From Chloroflexota bacterium (GTDB taxonomy: Bacteria > Chloroflexota > Dehalococcoidia > Dehalococcoidales > UBA2162): a stretch of DNA of 21,360 nucleotides. Shown in pieces: positions 1 through 7,447 of this stretch. The notes under the pieces were generated by a model that saw only the letters and a list, made by a program, of their open reading frames with translations, searched no databases and was not told the origin of the DNA. Numbering within the stretch: position 1 is the stretch's first letter; each line of letters opens with the position of its first letter. The stretch lies in contig JACPSA010000066.1 in assembly GCA_016193545.1 (NCBI GenBank), positions 1 to 21,360 on the forward strand, read 5' to 3'. The position numbers and the translations under genes were made by a program.

Positions 1-196
1 GGTCCACCTGTTGCTGTATCAGAGCAGTCATCTCTACCTTGGTCTCGCAGTCACAGTCACTTACCAGCATGGTGCAGCCGCACTGGCAGACAAGCTGTTT
101 GGCAATATCGTTCACTGTGGCGGCGGTGACTCTGCTTGGGTAGAAAGAAAGCATTACCACCAGCAGCCAAATTCCGAGCTTACTTTTGAATCCCAT
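1..196 (-). CDS. ccmH: CcmH/NrfF-family cytochrome c maturation protein, N-terminal part (cut by window edge)
   Basis: Only the first 65 codons are inside the window. They show a signal or anchor helix (about residues 5-25), then a mature start followed by VNDIAKQLVCQCGC, with Cys at 37, 39 and 41 and again at 48 and 50. CcmH proteins carry a Cys-x-x-Cys-like redox site right after the signal peptide and reduce apocytochrome thiols before haem attachment; here the cysteines are arranged as C-Q-C-G-C, a variant of the usual LRCxxC site. The ATG lies 2 bases after the ccmF stop and has a strong AAGGAGG ribosome site 7 bases upstream, inside the end of ccmF, so it is translationally linked to ccmF. 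Identity is inferred from position plus the cysteine motif; the rest of the protein is not visible. Confidence 0.75.
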   Translation of the reverse strand, partial: MGFKSKLGIWLLVVMLSFYPSRVTAATVNDIAKQLVCQCGCTMLVSDCDCETKVEMTALIQQQVD

Positions 197-198
197 AC

Positions 199-2181
199 CT
201 ATTCCTCCTTGTCCGCTTTCGTTCTGGCTGGAGTCGGGGCTTTCAGCCCACGTCGCTCAGGCCAGAAGGCAATCAGTCCTCCTATAGTAAATACTAACCC
301 TCCAATCCATATCCAGTCAACCATCGGGTTGACCAGGACTTTGAAGGCAGTGTTGTCATTTTCATCCCAGCCGACCAGGATGACATATAAATCTTCACGG
401 AGAGTGGTGCGGATAGCTACTTCCGTCACCGCTTGTTCATAACTGCGGTGAAAGTACTTTGCCGGGATTAACCTGCCGAGGAGTTTTCCCCCGTTATAGA
501 CAAGCAGAGAGGCGGTATCCACCCTCTTACTCTCGGTGTCAAAGCTATCCTTGCTTTCGTAAGTGAGGGTATAATTCTTGATGGTCATCGATTCACCGGG
601 CTTGATGGTGGCTTCGGTTGATACTTCATAAAGGGATGAGCCAGCGATGCCGATGGCGATGAGAACAATGGAGATATGGACGATATAGCCGCCATAGCGA
701 GGTCGGTTAGCACCAATCAAATTCCAGAAAGCCTTCAGGTAATTCTCATCTCTCATGCGGTGGCGGGCCCGGGTGCCACGGAACCATTCGTAGAATATGG
801 TGGAAAGGACAAAGGCGCACACAGGGAAGGTGATAACGGCAGACCATTCCCTTATTCCCGTGATGAAAAGGACTATGGCTAGAACTATCGCTACTACTAG
901 AGGCCAGAGGAAGTTTCGGACCAGGTTCTTGACTGATGCTTGTCGCCAGCCGATGAGGGTGCAAATGCCGGCGAGGAGAACGATGGCCAGAAAAATAGGG
1001 ACATTCACCTGATTAAAAAAGGGAGCTCCAACGGTGATTTTAACGTGGCGGACTGCTTCGGAAATGAGGGGAAAAATCGTGCCGACGAAGATAGCAAAGG
1101 CGGCTCCAACTAAGAGCAGATTGTTGAGCAGGAAGGTGCTCTCTCTGGAAACGAGAGATTCCATCTCCGACTCACCCTGTAATTCTTCACTGCGCTGGTA
1201 GAGCAGGATTAACGAGCCAAAGAGGGTGATACCGATAAAAGTCAGAAAGAAAGGACCTAAGATAGAATCAGAAAAGGTGTGAACCGAGGAAAGGACGCCG
1301 CTGCGGGTCAGGAAAGTACCGAATATTGACAGGGCGAAGGTCAGTATCATCAGTACCATATTCCAGACCTTGAGCATTCCCCGTCTTCTTTGCATCATGA
1401 TGGAGTGCAGGAAGGCAGTAGCGGTCAGCCATGGCATCAGTCCGGCGCTCTCTACCGGGTCCCACGCCCAGTAGCCGCCCCAGCCCAGTTCGACATATGC
1501 CCACCAAGCGCCGACAAGGTTGCCGAGTCCAAGAAGAAGCCAGGGTAGAAGCGTCCATCTTCTTATGGCAATTATCCATTCGTCGCCGAACCTTCTGGTC
1601 AACAAAGAAGCGATAGCAAAAGCAAACGGGATGGTAAAGCCAACGTAACCGGCCAGCAGCAGTGGTGGGTGCAGTATCATCCCTGGATTTTCCAGCAATG
1701 GGTTAAGTCCCCGCCCGTCAGCTGGAGTGAAGGAAAGTGTCTGGAACGGATTGGATACCGAAACCAATAAGAGAAGGAAGAAAGCCTGGGTAATCATGGT
1801 AATTGAGGCAGCGTAAGGTACTAGCTCCTTACCAACATCTCGCTTCTGGAGGATTACTATGGTAGCACAAAGAGAGAGGAGCCATGCCCAGAACAGTAGA
1901 GAGCCGTCATTGCCGGCCCATAAAGCGCTGAGGAGATAGGACAGGGGGAGGTCTCGGCTGGTGTAAGAAGCAACATATTCAATCTGAAAGTTGTGGGTAA
2001 CCAGAGCATAAACCAGAATTATTGTCGCTATGGACACCAGGCCAAAGGTGGCCAGCAGGCTGTTCTTAGCACTTTCAGACAATCCCGGATGGTTTCTTCT
2101 TGTCCCGAATATAAAGGCAATAGCCGAATAAACTGAGGTTACCAGTGCCAGGAATAGAGCAATATAACCGATATCTGCCAT
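199..2181 (-). CDS. ccmF: Cytochrome c haem lyase subunit CcmF
   Basis: Encodes a 660-residue polytopic membrane protein, the normal size of CcmF, the System I synthetase that takes haem from CcmE and ligates it to CXXCH motifs on the outer face of the cytoplasmic membrane. The WWD haem-handling signature is seen as GWGGYWAWDPVE at residues 233-244, with the conserved HPPLLLAGY at 171-179 and about 14-15 hydrophobic segments. A large extracytoplasmic beta-rich loop (about 520-615) precedes the last helix near 630-645, also typical. The ATG is preceded by AAAGGA. It lies 23 bases after ccmE and 2 bases before ccmH, so ccmE-ccmF-ccmH form one operon. No ccmA, ccmB, ccmC or ccmG is in the window; they may lie beyond base 1. 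Function is assigned from family knowledge with high confidence. Confidence 0.96.
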   Translation of the reverse strand: MADIGYIALFLALVTSVYSAIAFIFGTRRNHPGLSESAKNSLLATFGLVSIATIILVYALVTHNFQIEYVASYTSRDLPLSYLLSALWAGNDGSLLFWAWLLSLCATIVILQKRDVGKELVPYAASITMITQAFFLLLLVSVSNPFQTLSFTPADGRGLNPLLENPGMILHPPLLLAGYVGFTIPFAFAIASLLTRRFGDEWIIAIRRWTLLPWLLLGLGNLVGAWWAYVELGWGGYWAWDPVESAGLMPWLTATAFLHSIMMQRRRGMLKVWNMVLMILTFALSIFGTFLTRSGVLSSVHTFSDSILGPFFLTFIGITLFGSLILLYQRSEELQGESEMESLVSRESTFLLNNLLLVGAAFAIFVGTIFPLISEAVRHVKITVGAPFFNQVNVPIFLAIVLLAGICTLIGWRQASVKNLVRNFLWPLVVAIVLAIVLFITGIREWSAVITFPVCAFVLSTIFYEWFRGTRARHRMRDENYLKAFWNLIGANRPRYGGYIVHISIVLIAIGIAGSSLYEVSTEATIKPGESMTIKNYTLTYESKDSFDTESKRVDTASLLVYNGGKLLGRLIPAKYFHRSYEQAVTEVAIRTTLREDLYVILVGWDENDNTAFKVLVNPMVDWIWIGGLVFTIGGLIAFWPERRGLKAPTPARTKADKEE

Positions 2182-2204
2182 GAATTCCTTTCTAAAGAAA
2201 CTAT

Positions 2205-2591
2205 CTATTCAGGTTCATATTTGGAGGGGCATTTTGGCATTACCGTGTTAGCGTGAAAAATACCGGTTGAATTGAAGTGACCCTCAACAACGACATCCAC
2301 ACCGGCTTTAAAAGTATCCGGGACGATTCCTTCATAGGTTACCGGCAGGCTGGCTTCACCCTCAACAATAGTGAATTTTAGTGTTTTGCCTAGAGCTCCC
2401 CGCTCAATAGAGCCGGGGACAACCTGTCCCTTCACTCGTAGATTTTCGTCATAGGACTGGTTTTCCTGTTCCATTAACTCACTGACGGTATAGTAATAGG
2501 TCGCTGAACTCTGGAAACCCATATAGCCCAGGTAGCCAATAGCCAGAAATATGATAGCTCCTCCAATCAGAAATCTTTTCTTTTTAAGCAT
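2205..2591 (-). CDS. ccmE: Haem chaperone CcmE, CxxxY (cysteine) variant
   Basis: A 128-residue protein with an N-terminal membrane helix (about 7-26) and the OB-fold CcmE domain (about 33-115). CcmE carries haem covalently from CcmC to CcmF. Classical CcmE uses a histidine in HDENY; here the matching segment is PKCPSKYEPE, with Cys 121 and Tyr 125, i.e. the C-type CcmE (CxxxY) known from archaea and some sulfate reducers such as Desulfovibrio. The predicted haem-linking residue is therefore Cys, not His. Two starts are adjacent: GTG at 2594 and ATG at 2591. I prefer the ATG because GGAAG sits about 6 bases upstream of it. First gene of the ccm cluster, about 95 bases downstream of a strong hairpin terminator, so it probably has its own promoter in 2595-2685. 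Confidence 0.93.
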   Translation of the reverse strand: MLKKKRFLIGGAIIFLAIGYLGYMGFQSSATYYYTVSELMEQENQSYDENLRVKGQVVPGSIERGALGKTLKFTIVEGEASLPVTYEGIVPDTFKAGVDVVVEGHFNSTGIFHANTVMPKCPSKYEPE

Positions 2592-2687
2592 CACTCACTT
2601 CCATGATGTACTTTTCGGGAAAAAAATAAAGAAGGAAATCAATTCAGGTTTACTCTGTTTTATTATAACATATCTTAGCGGACGCTA

Positions 2688-2724
2688 AAAGGGGGGAAGC
2701 AATAGTGCTTAACTTCCCCCCTTT
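2688..2724 (-). terminator. Strong hairpin between diheme lipoprotein gene and ccmE
   Basis: A perfect 12-bp inverted repeat, AAAGGGGGGAAG (2688-2699) and CTTCCCCCCTTT (2713-2724), with a 13-base loop. On the minus strand the stem ends in a TTTT run, which fits an intrinsic terminator for the lipoprotein gene ending at 2820. On the plus strand the stem also ends in TTT, so it could act in both directions. It separates the cytochrome transcript from the ccm genes. Confidence 0.65.
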
Positions 2725-2819
2725 GTAGTGCTAGGCTATATCTCTCAAATTGCCATCACCCGGTTTATTGGTAATAGCTTTCTCTTAATTAAACTGGCGT
2801 GTTCTGAGATCTATTACCG

Positions 2820-3161
2820 TCAGGCTGGCTTATGGCAGGCCTGGCACAGGTCATTGGTGCGTCCAGCATGGTCGGCAGGAAATGGCTTCAAACCGCCCGC
2901 CTGATGACACATCAAGCAGTCAGCACGTCCTTCAAGGGCGTGTGGTATGGTTGGTGGTCCGGCGGTTGGTGCCGCTGGTGTTGTTGGCGCGGTCGGTGCG
3001 GTTGGTGCGGTTGGTGCTGCCGGTGCTGTCGGCGTAGTGGGGGCCGCTGGCGCCGTTGGTGCTGCTGGCGTGGTTGGCGCTGCACCACCTCCGCAGGAGA
3101 CGGCCAGTAAGACCAACCCGAGTATCAACATTCCGACTATGTACCAAGCTTTCTTCTTCAT
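2820..3161 (-). CDS. Small diheme cytochrome c lipoprotein with Ala/Pro/Thr linker
   Basis: A 113-residue protein with a lipoprotein signal (lipobox LAVSC, lipidated Cys 23), a low-complexity Ala-Pro-Thr linker (about 27-69) and a short haem domain with CLMCH (82-86) and CQACH (106-110). The haem part is nearly the same as the last 45 residues of the eight-heme protein at 8222-8971: both have PHxLEGRxDC, and the two haems are 24 residues apart in both. It is likely a tethered periplasmic or surface electron shuttle; the flexible linker would let the haem domain reach partners. The ATG has an excellent GGAGGAGGTGA site. It is flanked by hairpins on both sides, so it looks monocistronic, between the nine-heme gene and ccmE. 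Redox partner unknown. Confidence 0.88.
   Translation of the reverse strand: MKKKAWYIVGMLILGLVLLAVSCGGGAAPTTPAAPTAPAAPTTPTAPAAPTAPTAPTAPTTPAAPTAGPPTIPHALEGRADCLMCHQAGGLKPFPADHAGRTNDLCQACHKPA
2955..3083 (-). repeat. Low-complexity tandem repeat encoding the Ala/Pro/Thr linker
   Basis: On the plus strand this is an imperfect array of GGTGCNGYNGG-like units (9 to 12 bases), read on the minus strand as APT, TPA and TPAAPTAP units. The repeat is in frame, so gain or loss of units would change linker length without breaking the lipoprotein. The plus-strand reading frame through it is Gly/Val/Ala-rich and is a shadow. Confidence 0.8.
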
Positions 3162-3210
3162 TGGTTTTCACCTCCTCCTAAATATAACATACTTATCTTT
3201 TATCTGGCTA

Positions 3211-3247
3211 GGGAAAGGAGGCTCTATTTAGCTAAGCCTCCCTTCCC
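3211..3247 (-). terminator. Long hairpin after the nine-heme cytochrome gene
   Basis: Arms GGGAAAGGAGGCT (3211-3223) and AGCCTCCCTTCCC (3235-3247) form a 13-bp stem with an 11-base loop. The single mismatch becomes a G-U wobble in the minus-strand transcript. It starts 25 bases after the stop of the gene ending at 3272. The stem is followed by only a weak T run, so it may be a partial terminator or an RNA-stabilising 3' hairpin rather than a strong stop. Confidence 0.5.
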
Positions 3248-3271
3248 GAATTTAATCTCTTTCCTCTCCCT

Positions 3272-5806
3272 TTATCGCAGGGCAGCAATTGAGGCGTCTA
3301 TTACAGCGTTGACAAAGGCCGGGTTATGAATGCCTTCGCTACCATCACCATGGAGCAGGAAGTAGTTCCAGCCGACCTTTACCAGAGCATCAGTGGTCGG
3401 AATTAGAGCGGCTGTGCCGTCTTTGGTAATATCACCCAACCGGACCTCGGCTTCTGCTAGGGATACGGTGTGAGATGACTCACCGGTCGGTTTGTAGGTA
3501 AAGGTTACCGGGGTCTTGAACTTGATGATAAAACCCTGCTGTCCGTGAGGTTCTGTCGGCTCAACGGCGACAATGTTGTCCTTGCTTATCTCAATGGCGT
3601 CGCTCAACACGTCATAGGACTTGCCGGCATAGTCATGGGGCGTATAATCTTTAACCGTTATCTTTGCCGGTATCTTGCTGAGCAGGTAGGCGCCCATTTT
3701 TTCGGCCAGCTTATGCATTTTGTCCTCGGTGCCTATCTCCAGTGCCTTGGCATTGAAGGTGGAAGTGTGACAGGTAGCGCAGATAGCTGTGCTGGCTTTG
3801 AAGGTGTGGTTGGTGCCGCTTTGATTATATTCTGGTGGCGGGGGTGTTGCTTCCATGTGGCAGGTAACGCAGGTATCCTTGACATAGGAGTGCGGCGAAC
3901 GCTGTGGCACCGTCACGAAGTAAGCGTTTTCACCCATCAACACATCAGCCTGGGCGGCGGTATGCGGTGCCGAGTAGCTGGTCGGTGGTGCATCGATATT
4001 ATGGAGGGCGTTTCTGGTGTTGTGGCAGGTTATGCAGAGAGCGCCTTTACCTACTTCTTTAGCCTGGAAACCAGACGGTAGTAGCTTAGTATCGTCAATA
4101 ATTCGAACCGTAGCCGTGGTCGGTTCACTGGAGGTGGTACCCTGGGCGTGCGGGTCATGACAGACGACACAGGTTATGGGTTCAGCCTTGTCTGCTGTCA
4201 AACCGAGAGCAGCCAGTTCGTCAACAGTAGCATTGCCCTTGGCGCCCTGGAGTTGTAGGGTCATGTTGTCCTGCTTTATCCAGGCCAGGAAGCCCTGAGC
4301 GGCATGACAGCGGGCACAGCTGGCACTAGCGGTAGCCCTCGACGGGGTTGTTGACGTCCCGGCATGCCGGCTTTCCTCCCACATCTGAAAACGGCCGTGG
4401 CGTGGCGGTTCACCATGGCAGGTGGCGCAGCCATCAGAAGAGAGGGTGATGCGGGCGGAATCAATCGTCTTGTTGAGATGGAGTGGACTATTGTTAGGAC
4501 CATGGCAGCTTTCACACTGGATATTAGCCAGAGCGGCAGTCTTGGGGAATTGCTTCAACATCCCGGCATAGTAGCCCACTTCACCATGTGGCGGAACCTT
4601 CCAGCCTTCGGCAGCCACGGCTTCATCAAAGCCGTTATTTTTCACTGACGGGTCGTAGCCAACGGTATGGCAGGTGGCACAGCTTATCCCCCAGTGCCCA
4701 TCGGGGTTATCAATGTTCTGGGTAAAGATTTCAGCATGTCCCGATGCGCTCCAGGCGGTAAACTTGTCGGGCGCCGTCTTGCCATTGTGACAAACGGTAC
4801 AACCCGCGGCTATTGGCCTTCCCTTGGCGTCAATGCCACTGATGCCTCCAGCCCAGGTGCCGGCATAGACATCAAGCGTAACGCCACTGACTTTTTCGGT
4901 GAGGCTATACTTCCCGACCACATCAGGAGTAAATGAAGGGTTCTGGTCTTTAGTGTTGTCCAGAACTGCTTTGGAGTCGGAGGGAAGGTTTAAAGCCCAG
5001 TTATAGTAAGCCTGATTTTTGCCATGTAACAGCACCGGTGACCCGGCTGGTACATTAGCCAGACCACCGTTGACTACATAAGGCAGGCTGGCAACTACAT
5101 TTACCGTATCGCTGTAAGTACCGCTGGAGGTGGTTACGGTAACTTTGAAGGTTGCTGTTTCGGTAGCTTCCAGAGCATGCGGGTTAATTGCCTGTACCGT
5201 AAAACGGTTTAGCTGCTTGAGTGCCGTTAGCAGCGCTGTTTTGTAGGCCTTAGCGTTACCGAGCTTTACGGTGATGGTCGCTGAGTCGGGATTATCTATA
5301 CTGGCGGTAACACCTTCTATTTGCGACCACTGGTAGCCGGTTATATTGGAGTCATCCATTGGTTGAGCAGTAGCCTTCAGCGTGACAGTGGCATCTGGTG
5401 AGCCTGTCAGGTCTTTACCGGCGTTGACAGCTACCGGCTTTACTGGCTTAAGAACCACATTTTTGGTAACTGTCTGGCCGGCGACCAGCGTCACCGTCTC
5501 GGTAACCGAGGTAAAACCATCCTTTTTGAAAGTGAGCTTGTAAGTACCAATCGGTAGCTCGGCGGAATATCCGCCGTCAGCTCCTGAGGTAATCGTTATA
5601 TCTTTGATTGCCGGGTCGGTAGTTACGGTTACCCCGGCCAATGGTTTCTGGTTTAAGCTGTTGGTTAGTGCCCCGGCAGCAGTGCCACTGCTGGTGCCTG
5701 GTGCTCCGGCGGGTCCAGCCGGTGCCGTCGGACCCTGGCAGCTAATAAGAAGTAACGGTATCACTGCGATTAGCGCGGCGACAACTACCCACCAAGACTT
5801 TTTCAT
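3272..5806 (-). CDS. Nine-heme cytochrome c lipoprotein with N-terminal carboxypeptidase-regulatory-like and PKD-like domains
   Basis: An 844-residue protein. Order: lipoprotein signal with lipobox LISC (Cys 23); short collagen-like Gly-Pro-Ala stretch (25-37); beta-sandwich resembling CarboxypepD_reg (about 43-120, with SGADGGYSAELPIGTYKLTF); a PKD/Ig-like domain (about 123-240); a third beta-rich region to about 315; then a haem domain with CXXCH at 336, 376, 431, 460, 497, 546, 591, 646 and 676. The C-terminus has GDGSEGIHNPAF (821-831), a motif common near the end of octaheme-type multiheme reductases and conduits. It is probably an outermost electron-transfer protein; the sugar- or surface-binding style beta domains suggest contact with the envelope or a mineral or partner (inference). 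AGGAGGT precedes the ATG. It has its own regulatory region upstream (5807-6268). Enzymatic activity cannot be decided from sequence. Confidence 0.92.
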   Translation of the reverse strand: MKKSWWVVVAALIAVIPLLLISCQGPTAPAGPAGAPGTSSGTAAGALTNSLNQKPLAGVTVTTDPAIKDITITSGADGGYSAELPIGTYKLTFKKDGFTSVTETVTLVAGQTVTKNVVLKPVKPVAVNAGKDLTGSPDATVTLKATAQPMDDSNITGYQWSQIEGVTASIDNPDSATITVKLGNAKAYKTALLTALKQLNRFTVQAINPHALEATETATFKVTVTTSSGTYSDTVNVVASLPYVVNGGLANVPAGSPVLLHGKNQAYYNWALNLPSDSKAVLDNTKDQNPSFTPDVVGKYSLTEKVSGVTLDVYAGTWAGGISGIDAKGRPIAAGCTVCHNGKTAPDKFTAWSASGHAEIFTQNIDNPDGHWGISCATCHTVGYDPSVKNNGFDEAVAAEGWKVPPHGEVGYYAGMLKQFPKTAALANIQCESCHGPNNSPLHLNKTIDSARITLSSDGCATCHGEPPRHGRFQMWEESRHAGTSTTPSRATASASCARCHAAQGFLAWIKQDNMTLQLQGAKGNATVDELAALGLTADKAEPITCVVCHDPHAQGTTSSEPTTATVRIIDDTKLLPSGFQAKEVGKGALCITCHNTRNALHNIDAPPTSYSAPHTAAQADVLMGENAYFVTVPQRSPHSYVKDTCVTCHMEATPPPPEYNQSGTNHTFKASTAICATCHTSTFNAKALEIGTEDKMHKLAEKMGAYLLSKIPAKITVKDYTPHDYAGKSYDVLSDAIEISKDNIVAVEPTEPHGQQGFIIKFKTPVTFTYKPTGESSHTVSLAEAEVRLGDITKDGTAALIPTTDALVKVGWNYFLLHGDGSEGIHNPAFVNAVIDASIAALR

Positions 5807-5849
5807 GCTATTTATTACCTCCTGTTTCTCATTTGAGCAGATGTCGCTA

Positions 5850-5885
5850 CAAAAAAAGGGAGACTTTTAAATTTTAATCTCCCTT
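5850..5885 (-). terminator. Intrinsic terminator or leader attenuator ahead of the nine-heme gene
   Basis: Arms AAGGGAGA (5856-5863) and TCTCCCTT (5878-5885) with a 14-base loop. On the minus strand the stem is followed by a TTTTTTT run, the textbook intrinsic terminator form. It ends 44 bases before the ATG at 5806. It could end read-through from the operon that stops at 6269, but two candidate promoters lie between that operon and the hairpin, so it may instead be a conditional terminator in the cytochrome leader RNA. Confidence 0.65.
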
Positions 5886-5980
5886 AAGAGCTCTCTTTTT
5901 CCCGGTTGTTTCTTGCTTGAGCATTATCGTATCTACCTTTTTAAGTTACTCTTTCTGGATGCCGCTTACCCGAATTGATG

Positions 5981-6009
5981 ATATGACACAAATGATATCG
6001 CCTTGTCAA
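5981..6009 (-). promoter_or_regulatory. Candidate promoter P1 of the nine-heme cytochrome gene
   Basis: Perfect -35 TTGACA on the minus strand (6009 to 6004), 17-base spacer, then TCATAT (5986-5981) as a weak -10. A transcript starting near 5974 would have a leader of about 170 bases carrying the hairpin at 5850-5885. The -10 is poor, so this needs mapping. Confidence 0.4.
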
Positions 6010-6084
6010 TATATTTGTGTATTTAGATACTTTCTTTTATGTATTTTCTCCATCATATTTATGCCCTGTATTTATTCCAAAATA

Positions 6085-6114
6085 ATACTAGCATAAACGT
6101 TATTGCGTTGTCAA
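6085..6114 (-). promoter_or_regulatory. Candidate promoter P2 of the nine-heme cytochrome gene
   Basis: Perfect -35 TTGACA on the minus strand (6114 to 6109), 18-base spacer and -10 TAGTAT (6090-6085). The shared AAAATACCCTGT element begins about 30 bases upstream of the -35, a position from which an activator could contact RNA polymerase. Confidence 0.45.
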
Positions 6115-6144
6115 TACCTCAAAAAACCATCTATTTATGTTGAG

Positions 6145-6156
6145 AAAATACCCTGT
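6145..6156. promoter_or_regulatory. AAAATACCCTGT element, single copy
   Basis: Matches the paired elements at 20320-20330 and 20342-20352 over ten bases or more, and like them lies in noncoding DNA upstream of a minus-strand cytochrome transcription unit. Probable binding site of a shared regulator; the regulator is not identified. Confidence 0.4.
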
Positions 6157-6268
6157 TTGGGATAGAGGATAGTCTTTTTATGGGTTTATATCGGTGATGA
6201 AATGTGGTGAGTGGAATCGCCAGTACCAAAAGTGTAGGGTTTGCCGGCAGTCGGTTGTAGAGTTGTTT

Positions 6269-7444
6269 TTATCGTAATCGTCTTCTGGGTACTGTTTCCT
6301 GTTTGATGTCAGGCTGCCAAGGGGGCAGTAAATAGGTTATCAGGGTCAGAATCAGGAAAGGTAGTGTTAAAAGTACCGAGGCGGTAAGAAGGCCGTTCAG
6401 GCCGAAAAGGGGTGGGGTATAGCTGATGAAACCTCTCAAGCTTTTGGACATCAATTGTCCGCCAATTACTACGTTCCAGCGCATGGCAAAAACCCCGATA
6501 AGTACCAGTGTGGCAGCCAGAAATGTTGCATAAGTTTTCTGCTGTGCCTCCGGCTTGATGATTTCAACGCCTCCCAGTACTAAAAGGGGGAGCAAGGCGC
6601 CGGAGATAAACTGGATACCGAAGTAGCTGAGGCCTATTTTTTGGGTTATCAACTGGGAGATAATCTCCCAGCTCTCCTCAGATTCATAGAGCATGCTGAA
6701 GACTTCCAGCCCTTCCAGGACGACATTTATGGCCAGGAAGCCGGCTAACCACAGAGATAGGGAGCGCAGGCAATCGTGGTCGAGCGAAGCGTGCCTGATT
6801 TTTGTGGTGATAACATACAATACTAATAGTAGGGCGATGCCAGAGACGGTGGCTGACATCAGAAAGATGATTGGCATTAGCGGTGTGGACCACCAGGGAT
6901 TAGCTTTGACTGCCCCGAAGATAAAGCCAACATAGCCGTGAAGCAGAATGGCTGCCGGAACACCGATAAAAGCCAGTATTTTGATTAGCTTTTTATCGAT
7001 AGCCAGGGATTCTTCTGATATGTCATCGACCCCCAGTGCCAGGATGGAATAAATTGTTTTTCTGGTGCCTTCAGTAGCCATGGCGTACCTGACTATATCC
7101 GGCCTGAAAACGAGCCAGACCTCCCCGAGGACGATGAGCAAATAAAAGAACCAGATGTAACCAAAGGCAGACATGGCCGAGTTGAGATTCGGTGTTAAGA
7201 ACATTTCCAGTCCCCTCTCCGGTCGCCCCAGGTGGATAACTAACGGCATCGGCGTGACGATAAGGAAAGACAGTGCGGTCAGTAGGGAGAACCGTGCCAC
7301 CGGTCTGAGGCTGGTCAAACCAAAGACATGGTAGAGCGATGATACAATGAAGGCACCAGCCACCAGTCCGGTAATATAGGGGTAGATGACGATGAGCAGG
7401 TCCCACTCTACCACACCTTCGTTGGGAAATACGAAGCCGGCCAC
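6269..7444 (-). CDS. NrfD/PsrC-family integral membrane subunit (third Fe-S/NrfD pair)
   Basis: A 391-residue protein with about nine to ten hydrophobic helices. NrfD-family proteins exchange electrons between the quinone pool and an attached Fe-S protein. The family signatures are a conserved His in the second half of helix 1 region (SSLYHVFG, H39) and IHLGRPER (70-77). It is shorter than, and clearly different from, the two other NrfD genes in the window, being closer to the PsrC/HybB style than to ActC/ActF. The start is GTG at 7444, 3 bases after the stop of the Fe-S gene upstream, and no in-frame ATG fits better; translation is probably coupled. It is the last gene of the large run; the next gene is over 460 bases away. 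Confidence 0.9.
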   Translation of the reverse strand: MAGFVFPNEGVVEWDLLIVIYPYITGLVAGAFIVSSLYHVFGLTSLRPVARFSLLTALSFLIVTPMPLVIHLGRPERGLEMFLTPNLNSAMSAFGYIWFFYLLIVLGEVWLVFRPDIVRYAMATEGTRKTIYSILALGVDDISEESLAIDKKLIKILAFIGVPAAILLHGYVGFIFGAVKANPWWSTPLMPIIFLMSATVSGIALLLVLYVITTKIRHASLDHDCLRSLSLWLAGFLAINVVLEGLEVFSMLYESEESWEIISQLITQKIGLSYFGIQFISGALLPLLVLGGVEIIKPEAQQKTYATFLAATLVLIGVFAMRWNVVIGGQLMSKSLRGFISYTPPLFGLNGLLTASVLLTLPFLILTLITYLLPPWQPDIKQETVPRRRLR

Positions 7445-7447
7445 GGT

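Larger units (their letters stand above)
5886..6268. other. AT-rich intergenic regulatory region upstream of the nine-heme gene
   Basis: No coding region is supported here. The stretch is clearly more AT-rich than the flanking genes. It contains two copies of TTGTCAATA (6003-6011 and 6108-6116), each of which reads as a consensus TTGACA -35 box on the minus strand, and one copy of AAAATACCCTGT (6145-6156), shared with the promoter of the large operon. Nothing else was recognised. Confidence 0.6.

Noticed and set aside
2947..3231. Plus-strand Gly/Val/Ala-rich frame
   Set aside because: It reads the low-complexity linker of the diheme lipoprotein in reverse; the minus frame has a lipobox, two CXXCH motifs and an excellent ribosome site.
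3545..4081. Plus-strand frame of 178 codons
   Set aside because: Antisense to the haem domain of the nine-heme cytochrome, with no domain or ribosome site.
6001..6031. Plus-strand promoter TTGTCA-N17-GATACT
   Set aside because: No plus-strand gene follows; the same bases give a perfect TTGACA on the minus strand facing the nine-heme gene.
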